From JBDHWG01 sp046328525 (GTDB lineage Bacteria > Chloroflexota > Anaerolineae > Epilineales > JAHCIE01), in assembly GCA_046328525.1 (NCBI GenBank), contig JAXLWK010000010.1, positions 62,001 to 126,000 of the forward strand: a stretch of 64,000 nt of DNA, in the 5' to 3' direction. Shown here one piece after another: positions 1 through 9,465 of the stretch (its first letter is position 1; every line of letters starts with the position of its first letter). The notes beneath the pieces are model-generated. The model was not told the origin of the DNA. It ran no database searches and saw only the letters and a program-made list of their open reading frames with translations. The translations under genes and the position numbers were made by a program.

Positions 1-163
1 CAGCGGCGGCATCCCCGGCCACGTGGACCTGTCGCACCTGGAGACCACCACCTGGAGCACGGTGGACCGCGTAGGCTCCATCCTGGCCTGGCTCCTCTTT
101 GGCGCGACGGCGCTGTCGCTGCCGCTCATCCTGTTCTGGATCTTCACGACCCACGGCCAATAG
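1..163 (+). CDS. C-terminal end of a membrane protein (partial)
   Basis: An open frame enters from the left edge and ends at TAG 161-163, giving about 53 residues. The last 30 residues contain a hydrophobic segment rich in Leu, Ala and Ile (ILAWLLFGATALSLPLILF) that reads as a C-terminal transmembrane helix, followed by a short polar tail. The family cannot be named from this fragment. A strong hairpin 20 bp after the stop supports this as a real gene end. Confidence 0.6.
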   Translation, partial: SGGIPGHVDLSHLETTTWSTVDRVGSILAWLLFGATALSLPLILFWIFTTHGQ

Positions 164-182
164 ACATCGCTCCATCAGCACA

Positions 183-219
183 AAGCGTCGGAGGCGGGAT
201 TATCCCACCTCCGACGCTT
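183..219 (+). terminator. hairpin terminator after the partial membrane gene
   Basis: Inverted repeat AGCGTCGGAGGCGGG / CCCACCTCCGACGCT with a short ATTAT loop forms a stem of about 16 bp with one mismatch. It sits between the gene ending at 163 and the convergent pnp gene ending at 274. A U-tract is weak, so it may act as a bidirectional or processing hairpin. Confidence 0.65.
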
Positions 220-241
220 GATTCAACGCTATTGAGTTGTG

Positions 242-270
242 GTAGGGGCAGGTTTGAAACCTGCCCCTAC
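242..270. repeat. interspersed palindrome, family A (GTAGGGGCAGG type)
   Basis: A perfect 29-bp palindrome: GTAGGGGCAGG, a TTTGAAA centre, then the exact complement CCTGCCCCTAC. It lies 3 bp beyond the stop codon of the purine nucleoside phosphorylase gene. Further copies are at 9750-9778, 14694-14722 (variant), 33760-33779 (half) and 33833-33861. Confidence 0.9.
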
Positions 271-273
271 GAG

Positions 274-1128
274 TTACATCGCGGCGACGAGGGCGCGCAC
301 CAGGCGGCTGAAGCGCGGGATGGCGGCGTTGGCCGCCGCCAACACATCCTCGTGCTCCGCCTCGCCCACGCGGGCGGCGCCCTCAGAGTTATCCACACAG
401 ATGTTCGTAATCAGGGAGATGCCCAGGACACGCAGCCCGGCGTGGCGCGCGACGACGACCTCGGGGCAGGTGGACATGCCTACGGCGTCCGCGCCCAGCG
501 CCCGCAGGAAGCGGATCTCGGCCGGCGTCTCGAACGACGGCCCGGCGACCATGGCGTAGATGCCCTCTTCCAGCATGATATTCTGGTCGCTGCCGACGCG
601 GTGGGCCACGCGCCGCAGCTCGCGGTCGTAGGCGCCGATCATGCTCGGAAAGCGCGGCCCCACAGTCGGGTCATTCGGCCCGCGCAGCGGGTTGTGGCCC
701 GCCATGCCCGGCAGAAACACGTGATCCCGAATCACCATCAGGTCGCCGACGTTGAACACCTCGTTGACCGCGCCCGCCGCGTTCGTGACCAGGAGGGACT
801 GCGCGCCGAGGGCGCGCATCAGGCGTATCGGGAAGGTAACATCCTGGAGGGAGTGGCCTTCGTAGAAGTGCAGCCGCCCGCGCATGACGACGACCGGCTG
901 ATCGGCGAGCTGCCCGAACACCAGCTCCCCGGCATGCCCATGCACCGTCGTCTCCGCCATGCCCGGAATGTCGAAATAAGGCACGCGCGTCGCGTCGGCG
1001 ACCTCGTCGGCCAGCCCACCGAGGCCGGAGCCTGTGATCAGGCCGATGCGCGGCGTCGGCAGGGAACGCGCGCGGAGAGTATTGACGGCATCCTGCAGAA
1101 TGTTGTCGGTGACGACGGGTGCGCTCAT
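274..1128 (-). CDS. punA: purine nucleoside phosphorylase
   Basis: 284 residues, the usual size for trimeric class I purine nucleoside phosphorylases, which split (d)inosine and (d)guanosine with phosphate into base and (deoxy)ribose-1-phosphate in the cytoplasm. Visible motifs are the phosphate loop GSGLGG (residues 33-38), GRLHFYEGH, TNAAGAVN, GPSFETPAEIRFL with the base-contact Glu, AVGMST, and a late Asn in SLITN that typifies 6-oxopurine enzymes. The start ATG (1126-1128) overlaps the TGA of the upstream recombinase gene as ATGA, so the two are translationally coupled. MTAP is the alternative, but the Asn favours PNP. Confidence 0.9.
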   Translation of the reverse strand: MSAPVVTDNILQDAVNTLRARSLPTPRIGLITGSGLGGLADEVADATRVPYFDIPGMAETTVHGHAGELVFGQLADQPVVVMRGRLHFYEGHSLQDVTFPIRLMRALGAQSLLVTNAAGAVNEVFNVGDLMVIRDHVFLPGMAGHNPLRGPNDPTVGPRFPSMIGAYDRELRRVAHRVGSDQNIMLEEGIYAMVAGPSFETPAEIRFLRALGADAVGMSTCPEVVVARHAGLRVLGISLITNICVDNSEGAARVGEAEHEDVLAAANAAIPRFSRLVRALVAAM

Positions 1129-2036
1129 CCATGCCTCACCGCAGCGTCCGTGTATTCGGCGGCCGCGTGCCGCCCACGGTCGCTGCTGACCTGGGTGTAG
1201 ATTTGGGTTGTCGAGATGTTGGAGTGGCCGAGCAGCTCCTGCACGTTGCGCAGGTCTTCGCCCTCGTCCAGCTTATGCGTGGCGAAGGAGTGGCGCAGCG
1301 TGTGCGGCGTCACCTCTGTGTCAATGCCGGCCGCCTCCACGTAGCGCTTGATGATGAGCCACAACCCCTGCCGCGTGAGCTGCGTGCCGCGGGGGTTGAG
1401 GAAAAGGGCCGCCGCGTGCGTGCCCTTGGTGAACACGCCGCGCCCGCGCTCCAGGTAATCTACGAGGGCGTCCATGGCGCGCGGCGCGACCGGAATCGTC
1501 CGCGCGCTCTTGCCGTCGCGGCTGTTGACGCGCACCAGGCTGGCGTCCACGTCCACATCCGAAACCTTGAGTGAGACGATCTCGCTGACGCGCATTCCCG
1601 TGGCGTACAGCAGCTCCAGCAGCGCGCGGTCCCGCAGCGCCTTGTGGGAGTCGCTCTCGCCCGGCGCCGTCAGCAGCAACTCGACCTCCTCGCGGGTCAG
1701 GGTGTGGGGCAGGCGCTTGTTGACCTTGGGCGAGTCCAGCTCGCTCGTCGGGTCCTCGGCGACTTTGCCGGTGGCGCGGAGGTAGTGAAAGAACGCCTTG
1801 ATCGCCGCGACCTTGCGCGCGACCGTGGCGGATGTGTATTCCCGATCCCCCTTGAGATGGAGGATGTATTCGATCAATGTTCCCTGGCCGACTTCCGCCC
1901 AGCTATTGATTGTCGTGCTGGTTTCGAGATAAGTCGTAAACTGCGACAGATCATTGCGGTACGCCATGAGGGTGTTGTCTGTATAGCCTTTTTCAACGGC
2001 GAGATATTGCAGGAATTCTTCGACGGTGCCAAACAT
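1125..2036 (-). CDS. xerD: tyrosine recombinase XerC/XerD
   Basis: 303 residues from the ATG at 2036, preceded by GGAGGA on the minus strand; longer frames upstream have no ribosome site and read through the promoter region. The N-terminal SAM-like core-binding domain (FLQYLAVEKGYTDNTLMAYRNDL) is followed by the catalytic domain with Arg (ATGMRVSE), Lys (DGKSARTIPV), HTLRH, LLGH and the nucleophile Tyr in QIYTQ. All six active-site positions are present, so it should resolve chromosome dimers at dif with a partner. XerC and XerD cannot be separated by eye. It is the first gene of a two-gene operon with the phosphorylase (ATGA overlap). Confidence 0.88.
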   Translation of the reverse strand: MFGTVEEFLQYLAVEKGYTDNTLMAYRNDLSQFTTYLETSTTINSWAEVGQGTLIEYILHLKGDREYTSATVARKVAAIKAFFHYLRATGKVAEDPTSELDSPKVNKRLPHTLTREEVELLLTAPGESDSHKALRDRALLELLYATGMRVSEIVSLKVSDVDVDASLVRVNSRDGKSARTIPVAPRAMDALVDYLERGRGVFTKGTHAAALFLNPRGTQLTRQGLWLIIKRYVEAAGIDTEVTPHTLRHSFATHKLDEGEDLRNVQELLGHSNISTTQIYTQVSSDRGRHAAAEYTDAAVRHG

Positions 2037-2110
2037 GTGTCCTCCTCCGTTTCGCCGTGCTCGATGTTCGACGCCGAAGCGTGCCCAGGGCGGCGACAGT
2101 CGCGGAAAAT

Positions 2111-2170
2111 AGTGTATCAGCTTTCCATAAAAAGTGCAAACTTGGACATTGCCGTCGGAGCGAGTACACT
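2111..2170. promoter_or_regulatory. back-to-back promoters between xerD and the peptidase gene
   Basis: Minus strand: -35 TTGCAC (complement of 2134-2139), 17 bp, -10 TACACT (complement of 2111-2116), reading toward xerD. Plus strand: -35 TGGACA (2143-2148), 16 bp, -10 TACACT (2165-2170), reading toward the metallopeptidase. The two -10 boxes are identical and the -35 boxes lie side by side, so the units may be co-regulated. This is a pattern match only. Confidence 0.5.
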
Positions 2171-2205
2171 TTCGATACGATTCATGCCGTGGAACGAGGA
2201 TTGTG

Positions 2206-3531
2206 GTGCGTTTCGCTCGATTGCTGCTTCTCCTGCTGCTCTTGCTGGCCCTGGCCCCGGCCGCTGCGGCCGACGGCCCCGACTGGCAAGACCTCAAGAC
2301 GGCGCATTTCGTCATCTCCACGCCGGGGGATGTGGCGGAGGCGCAGCGCTATGCCGGCTTCGTGGACGGGGTCTACGACGACATCAGCGCCATCTACGGC
2401 TACACTGTCCCAACCCCGGTTACCCTGCGCCTCTACCCCGACGACGCCAGCTACATTGCCGTCAACCCCCTCGCGGCGCATCTGCCGGGGGTCGTCGCCC
2501 ACGCCACGTCCGGCGGCGGACGCCACGACATCTCGATTGACGTGCAGCGCACCCGCGCCATGTCCGCCGAAGGCATCGTTAACAATGTCCGCCACGAGCT
2601 GACGCATCTCATCCTCGCCGACCTGTCCGACGATCACCTGCCCGTCGGCTGGCACGAGGGCATTGCCCAGTACAGCGAGAAACCCATCGAGGGCGAGACG
2701 GCGCAGAACGTGCGCCAGCTCAAGCGGGCCATGTCGGTGGACCGCCTGATGACCTGGGACGAGCTGAACGCGCCAGGCGGCGCCTACAGCAACCCGACGG
2801 TGGCCTACCCGCAGAGCCTGTCCATGACGGCGTTCCTGGTGGACCGCTACGGCTTCGACCGCCTCATCGTCTTCGCCAGGGCGATGGCGAAGACCCCGGA
2901 CTACCGCGCCGCGCTGGAGAAGACGTACAACATGCCCGCCGACAAGCTCGAGGCGGGCTGGCGCGCGTACCTGCCGGAGTACGTAGACACCCGCTACACC
3001 GTCCACGCCCTGTATGCGTATGACATGGCCCCGATGCGCGGGTTCCTCGACGCGAAGAACTACGCCGCCGCCCGGCGCGAGGCGGAGGACGCCATGCCGC
3101 TGCTCCGCGTCACGCGGCAGACCGACCGCCTCGTCGAGGCGGAGACGATCCTGGCAAAGGCAGCGCAGGGGCTGGCCGACCAGTTGACGGCGCAGCAAAA
3201 GGGCGCGCGCCCGCTCGACAACGCGCGGCCCGCTGCGCCCTCAGCCCCGGCCGGCAGCGCGTCCACGGACGCGGGGAAGGGCGCGCCTGGGGGGCAGAGC
3301 GACACGGCGGCCGGGGACGCGCTACGGGCGCTGGACCGCCTCAAGCAGGCCGAGGCCCAGGCCGGGCGCGGCGGCAGCGCGGACGGCGCGAGTCGGTCGG
3401 CGCGCGTGGCGAACACCGGCGCCGGGCAGCAGATATTCTTTGTCGCCCTGGGCGGCGGCGTGCTGCTGCTCCTCGGCCTGGGCCGCCTGGTCACGAGCAG
3501 CCGCAAGCCAGGCGCAGGTCAGCCGGAGTGA
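2206..3531 (+). CDS. secreted gluzincin-type metallopeptidase (peptidase MA-like)
   Basis: About 441 residues from a GTG at 2206, five bases after GAGGA; GTG 2203 is also possible. A signal peptide (RFARLLLLLLLLLALAPAAAA) is followed by a peptidase MA-like domain with the zinc motif HELTH at about residues 130-134 and a downstream Glu in GWHEGIAQY, the gluzincin arrangement. The C-terminal third is Ala/Pro/Gly-rich and disordered and ends in a hydrophobic segment (FFVALGGGVLLLLGLGRLV), so the enzyme is probably anchored outside by a C-terminal helix. Substrate unknown. It stands alone, divergent from xerD. Confidence 0.75.
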   Translation: MRFARLLLLLLLLLALAPAAAADGPDWQDLKTAHFVISTPGDVAEAQRYAGFVDGVYDDISAIYGYTVPTPVTLRLYPDDASYIAVNPLAAHLPGVVAHATSGGGRHDISIDVQRTRAMSAEGIVNNVRHELTHLILADLSDDHLPVGWHEGIAQYSEKPIEGETAQNVRQLKRAMSVDRLMTWDELNAPGGAYSNPTVAYPQSLSMTAFLVDRYGFDRLIVFARAMAKTPDYRAALEKTYNMPADKLEAGWRAYLPEYVDTRYTVHALYAYDMAPMRGFLDAKNYAAARREAEDAMPLLRVTRQTDRLVEAETILAKAAQGLADQLTAQQKGARPLDNARPAAPSAPAGSASTDAGKGAPGGQSDTAAGDALRALDRLKQAEAQAGRGGSADGASRSARVANTGAGQQIFFVALGGGVLLLLGLGRLVTSSRKPGAGQPE

Positions 3532-3542
3532 GCCTCTGGACC

Positions 3543-3630
3543 GCGAAGGCCACGAAAGAGCACGAAAGACACGAAAGGGGAAAACGGCGTTGTCTTTTTT
3601 TGCGTCTCTGCGCCTTGGCGTTTCCTGCCT
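3543..3630. repeat. interspersed degenerate palindrome, family D (GCGAAAG/CTTTGCG type)
   Basis: A purine-rich half (CACGAAAGAGCACGAAAG) is followed by a pyrimidine-rich half containing CTTTTTTTGCGTCTCTGCG. Similar halves facing each other occur at 11739-11811, 22811-22857, 36192-36394, 37760-37846, 40370-40409, 54554-54630 and 60441-60484. RNA from the element would fold into a long imperfect hairpin. Confidence 0.7.
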
Positions 3631-3669
3631 CTTGCCGTTCCGCAGTTCATCTCCCAGGACTCCGTCTAA

Positions 3670-4521
3670 ATGCCCAATCCCATCGTCCTCTCTCACTTTG
3701 CAGTTGACCCCCTCCTCCAGGCGCGGCGCGCGGGCCAGACGGCGGCGCGGGCGAGCCTCGACCTGGGCCTGACGGCCAGCGACGTCGCCCTCGACGCCGA
3801 CGGCGTGACCCTGCCCGATGGGCAGCGCCTCGCCTGGCCGGTGTTGGAGGAAATCGCGGCGAACGACGTGGCGTGCTACGCCATTGAGGGCGGCGAGGCG
3901 TACAAGATTCAGCGCTTCTCCGAGGCGATGGGCCGCGTCTACACCCTGATGCCGACGCGCCGCGCCCCGACGATGCTCATCTCCGGCATCCCCATGCACC
4001 GCGTCAAGGACGTAGACCCGACGGAGGACACGCGGCGGAAGATTCGCGCCGCCGCGCCGCGCGGCCGAACGCTGGACACGGCCACCGGCCTGGGGTACAC
4101 CGCCATCGCCGCGGCCAAACGTGCCGAGACAGACGGCGTGATCACCATCGAGATTGACCCGACGGGGCTGGAAATCGCGCGGCTGAACCCGTGGTCGCAG
4201 GCGCTATTCGACAACTCCAAGATTCGGCAAATCATCGGCGACAGCTTCGACGTCGTGCAGACGTTCGACGACGACAGCTTTTCGACCATCATCCACGACC
4301 CGCCCATCATGAGCCTGGCCGGCGACCTCTACTCCACCGACATGTACCGCGAGTTACACCGCATTCTCAAACGCAGCGGCCGTCTATTTCACTATATCGG
4401 GGACCCTGAGGGGAAGATGGGGAGCAATGTCACGCGCGGGGCAATGCGGCGGCTGCAAGAGGCGGGCTTCAGCCGCATTGACCGCCGCCCGGAGGCGTTC
4501 GGCGTCGTCGCGTACAAGTAG
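3670..4521 (+). CDS. archaeal-type SAM-dependent methyltransferase (COG2521-like)
   Basis: 283 residues. The order SGIPMHRVKDVDPTEDT, then motif I DTATGLGYTAIAAAKR, the ribose-binding acid in VITIEIDPTGLEIARLNPWS, and DDDSFSTIIHDPPIMSLAGDLYS with a DPP motif IV, then LKRSGRLFHYIGDPEG, matches a methyltransferase family I know mainly from methanogens and other archaea (COG2521). The substrate is unknown; the DPP motif hints at an amino-group target on a nucleic acid or polyamine. It is a single gene facing the DUF190-CBS gene, with a palindromic repeat between them. Confidence 0.7.
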   Translation: MPNPIVLSHFAVDPLLQARRAGQTAARASLDLGLTASDVALDADGVTLPDGQRLAWPVLEEIAANDVACYAIEGGEAYKIQRFSEAMGRVYTLMPTRRAPTMLISGIPMHRVKDVDPTEDTRRKIRAAAPRGRTLDTATGLGYTAIAAAKRAETDGVITIEIDPTGLEIARLNPWSQALFDNSKIRQIIGDSFDVVQTFDDDSFSTIIHDPPIMSLAGDLYSTDMYRELHRILKRSGRLFHYIGDPEGKMGSNVTRGAMRRLQEAGFSRIDRRPEAFGVVAYK

Positions 4522-4530
4522 GCGTATCTC

Positions 4531-4576
4531 GAGTAGAGACGCGCCATGGCGCGCCTCTACTGGCGCGTCTCTACTC
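4531..4576. repeat. interspersed palindromes, family B (GTAGAGACGCGCCA type), one and a half copies
   Basis: A full copy, GTAGAGACGCGCCATGGC plus its complement (4533-4560), is joined to a half copy (4561-4574). The outer arms GAGTAGAGACGCGCCA and TGGCGCGTCTCTACTC are perfect complements, so the block can act as a bidirectional terminator between two convergent genes. It provides the last codon and the TAG stop of the minus-strand CBS gene (4571-4576). Another full copy is at 9481-9508. Confidence 0.88.
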
Positions 4577-5836
4577 GCCGGCGATGGCTTGCAGGGCACG
4601 CTGGCGGTCCACCATCCCCACGAGCCGCCCTCCCTCGTCCACCACGACCAGCCGCTTGACCCGTCGCTCCACCATCGCCTCGATGGCGTCGAGGATCGGG
4701 GCGTCGGCGCGGATCGTGAACACCTCGCGCGCCATCACGTCGCTGGCGACCGTCGCCGGGCGGGCCTCGCCGCTCCCGCCGAGGCCGAGCCAGTGGCGCA
4801 CTGAGTTCCACGCGCCGGGCCGCTCCTGGGGCAGCGTCCGCGTCAAGAGCATGGCGTCGGCGACCAGACCCACGACGCGGCCGGCGTCGTCCACGACCAC
4901 CACGCGCCGCAGCGGGCTATCCACCAGGCGGGGCAGAATCTCGTCGAGGGGCGTGTCGGGGCGGGCCGTCGGCGCGTCGGTGAGCATGATGTCGCGCACC
5001 AGGAGGTTGACGCCGGACGGCGGCGGCAGCATGGGCGCGGCCTCCCGGGCCGTCTGTCCGGCGGCGCGCAGCACGTCCAGCCGGCTGACGATGCCCACGA
5101 GCCGCCCGGCCGCGTCCACGACCGGCAGCCGTTTGATGTGGTCCTGAGCCATCAGGCGCGCGGCGTCGTTCAGGGGCGCGTCCAGCGAGATCGTCACCGG
5201 CTTCGGCGTCATGACGTCGGCGGCCGTCTTGCCGCCCTCTTCCAGGAGGCGCAGATGGTGCGCCGCCATGTCGGGGGGCAGGTCTTTCTGAAGGCTGAGG
5301 CGAACGGGCAGCCCGCCGCGCGTCAGCAGGTCGCCGCCGGTAATGATGCCTACGACCCGCCCGTCGGCGTCCACGACCGGAGCGGCCTTGACATCGCGGT
5401 CTACCAGCAGGCGCGTCACGTCGTGAAGCGGTGTGTCAGGGTGGACGCTGAAGACGTCGCGGCTGATGACGTCGGCGACGCGGCGGCCGGCGGCCAGCCT
5501 GGCCCGCTGCGCCGTGGTGGCAATGACCGTCACGTCCTCGACGGTGATCAGCCCCTCGCCGACCATGCCTGCCACCGTCGCCAGGACGGCGGCGATGCGC
5601 TGCGGCGTGTCTATCACCTCGACGACCATCGGCAGGTCGGCGCTGATGTCGGCCAGGCGCGCAGAGTGGATGCGGCCATGCGCGCCGAATCCGGCCAGGC
5701 CCCGCGTGAGCGTCGCCCCGGCCACGCCCGCCTCGCGCAGGGCGTCCAGCAGCGCCGTGTGCAGGGGCCTGCCCTGCCAGCGGTCCGCCTCGCCGAAGTA
5801 GATTGTCAGGCGCTGCGCCATGTGTCCCGGCTCCAT
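4571..5836 (-). CDS. DUF190 domain fused to four CBS domains
   Basis: 421 residues; the ATG at 5836 follows GGGAGGAGCGC on the minus strand. Residues about 8-105 look like a DUF190 (PF02641) domain (RLTIYFGEADRWQGRPLHTALLDALREAGVAG). Four CBS motifs follow, each with a PVVDxxGRVVGI-like core: VADVISRDVF, AADVMTPKPV, VRDIMLTDAP and ASDVMAREVF. CBS pairs usually bind adenosyl ligands and gate transporters. The fluoride channel gene crcB lies directly upstream, and DUF190 genes often neighbour crcB, so a regulatory role in fluoride export is the best inference. Glu and the TAG stop come from a family-B palindrome. Confidence 0.8.
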   Translation of the reverse strand: MEPGHMAQRLTIYFGEADRWQGRPLHTALLDALREAGVAGATLTRGLAGFGAHGRIHSARLADISADLPMVVEVIDTPQRIAAVLATVAGMVGEGLITVEDVTVIATTAQRARLAAGRRVADVISRDVFSVHPDTPLHDVTRLLVDRDVKAAPVVDADGRVVGIITGGDLLTRGGLPVRLSLQKDLPPDMAAHHLRLLEEGGKTAADVMTPKPVTISLDAPLNDAARLMAQDHIKRLPVVDAAGRLVGIVSRLDVLRAAGQTAREAAPMLPPPSGVNLLVRDIMLTDAPTARPDTPLDEILPRLVDSPLRRVVVVDDAGRVVGLVADAMLLTRTLPQERPGAWNSVRHWLGLGGSGEARPATVASDVMAREVFTIRADAPILDAIEAMVERRVKRLVVVDEGGRLVGMVDRQRALQAIAGE

Positions 5837-5899
5837 GCGCTCCTCCCGACCGCAATCGAGTCCACGTACCCGTAGAAATCCAGCGGTGTCTCGCCCGAC

Positions 5900-6280
5900 C
5901 TACCGCCCCACGGCCCGCGCCGCGATGACCCCCAGGAACGTCGCCAACATGCCCAGGACAGCGCTGCCGCCCAGGTTGACCAGCGCCAACCACCAGCCTG
6001 ACGCCTGCCCCACCGTCCAGGTCTCATACGTCAGCGAGGAGAAGGTGGTGAACGCGCCGCAAAACCCGACGGCGATGAGCAGCCGGTAGTTGGGGTCGAG
6101 CGCCAGGCGCTCCGTCGCCAGGGTCACGAACAGCGCCAGGATGAACGCGCCGGTGACGTTGATGAGCAGCGTCGCGTAGGGGAAGGCGGTCCAGCCGCGG
6201 TCGCTGAACCACGTCTGGATGATGTAGCGCAGGTTCGCGCCGACAATCGCGCCGAGGCTGATGATGAGATAGCGTGTCAT
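5900..6280 (-). CDS. crcB: fluoride channel Fluc/CrcB
   Basis: 126 residues with four hydrophobic helices, the standard size for a dual-topology Fluc subunit that exports fluoride down its gradient as a dimer. GAIVGANLRY near the N-terminus and GFCGAFTTFSSLTYE in helix 3 (pore Phe and Ser/Thr track) are diagnostic. It lies 63 bp upstream of the DUF190-CBS gene on the same strand and probably forms an operon with it. I looked for a fluoride riboswitch in the 60-bp leader and did not find its conserved pattern. Confidence 0.92.
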   Translation of the reverse strand: MTRYLIISLGAIVGANLRYIIQTWFSDRGWTAFPYATLLINVTGAFILALFVTLATERLALDPNYRLLIAVGFCGAFTTFSSLTYETWTVGQASGWWLALVNLGGSAVLGMLATFLGVIAARAVGR

Positions 6281-6344
6281 GCGTCTATCCTACCACCAAG
6301 CGCCGCCGGCCGCAACTCGTTAATTGCGGCGAGTCGGGGTATTA

Positions 6345-6836
6345 TTATGGGACCGCCAGAGGCATCTCTAGCGCGATCTCGTCGCGGATGGGGATGCCGT
6401 AGTCGCCGACGAGCGGGATCTGCGGCTTGAGCCGCCGCGCCGCCTCGACGGCGCCGGGGTAGACGGCGGCCAGGCGAAAGCCCCGCCGCTGGTAGAAGCG
6501 CAGCGCGTCCAGGTTGTCGTTGGTGGTGATGAGCCAGAGGCGGCGGCAGCCCACCGCCCGCGCCGCGCCGACGACCGCCTCGACGAGCGCCGTGCCGACG
6601 CCGCGCCCGCCGGAATGGCTATCGAGGGTGACGATCTCGCAGGCGTCGTCGGCGACGGTGTAGGTAATTAGCCCGACGACGCGGCCGACCTCGAAGGCGG
6701 CGAAGCCGGACAGGTTGTCCGGAGTGTAGACGACGCCGTGGACGACGACGTAGGGCGCGGCCCAGTGCGCGGCGATCCACGCGCGCACCCAGTCGGCGTC
6801 AGAAGCGGTTAGCGGGCGGATGAGAAAGTCGGTCAT
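6345..6836 (-). CDS. GNAT-family N-acetyltransferase
   Basis: 163 residues covering one GNAT domain. The acetyl-CoA pyrophosphate loop is GGRGVGTALVEA (a Q/RxxGxG/A variant) after the beta-4 strand EIVTLDSHS, and the C-terminal ALRFYQRRGF motif closes the fold. Substrate cannot be assigned. It is upstream of crcB on the same strand with a 64-bp gap, so co-transcription is possible but not obvious. The start lies just before the divergent clpS gene. Confidence 0.8.
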   Translation of the reverse strand: MTDFLIRPLTASDADWVRAWIAAHWAAPYVVVHGVVYTPDNLSGFAAFEVGRVVGLITYTVADDACEIVTLDSHSGGRGVGTALVEAVVGAARAVGCRRLWLITTNDNLDALRFYQRRGFRLAAVYPGAVEAARRLKPQIPLVGDYGIPIRDEIALEMPLAVP

Positions 6837-6872
6837 GACGGCTTCCTAAGGACCCGTGTGGAGCGACGACCC

Positions 6873-7187
6873 ATGCCCCAGTTTGAGTGGGAACGCGAAG
6901 AGAGCCTCCTCACCGAAACCCGGCAGAAGGTCGAGAAGCCGCGGCTTTACAAAGTGCTGCTCCACAACGATGACTACACGACGATGGACTTCGTGGTCTA
7001 TATCTTGCGTACCATCTTCCGGCACACGAGCAGTGAAGCGACACGCATCATGCTCCACGTTCACCAGGCCGGTGTCGGCGTGGCCGGCGTCTTCACCTAC
7101 GAGATTGCCGAGATGAAGGTGGCCCAGGTCACCGAGCTCGCGCGTGAGAATGACTTCCCCCTCCTATGCACCCTGGAAGAAGAATAA
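6873..7187 (+). CDS. clpS: ATP-dependent Clp protease adaptor ClpS
   Basis: 104 residues from the ATG at 6873, nine bases after GGAG; an in-frame GTG at 6858 adds five residues. The conserved core YKVLLHNDDYTTMDFVVYIL contains the NDD residues that bind destabilising N-terminal amino acids, and HVHQAGVGVAGVFTYEIAEMK forms the rest of the hydrophobic pocket. The protein delivers N-degron substrates to ClpA. The clpA start is 10 bp downstream, so they form one operon. Confidence 0.95.
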   Translation: MPQFEWEREESLLTETRQKVEKPRLYKVLLHNDDYTTMDFVVYILRTIFRHTSSEATRIMLHVHQAGVGVAGVFTYEIAEMKVAQVTELARENDFPLLCTLEEE

Positions 7188-7197
7188 GGTCGTCGCC

Positions 7198-9461
<2,264 letters not shown>

Positions 9462-9465
<4 letters not shown>

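Noticed and set aside
2037..2321. N-terminal extension of the Xer recombinase
   Set aside because: It would run through the divergent promoter region and adds residues absent from the family; ATG 2036 has a strong ribosome site.
6281..6344. Possible fluoride riboswitch before crcB
   Set aside because: The leader is only about 60 bp and lacks the conserved core of the crcB RNA motif; there is a small GC-rich inverted repeat but no match.
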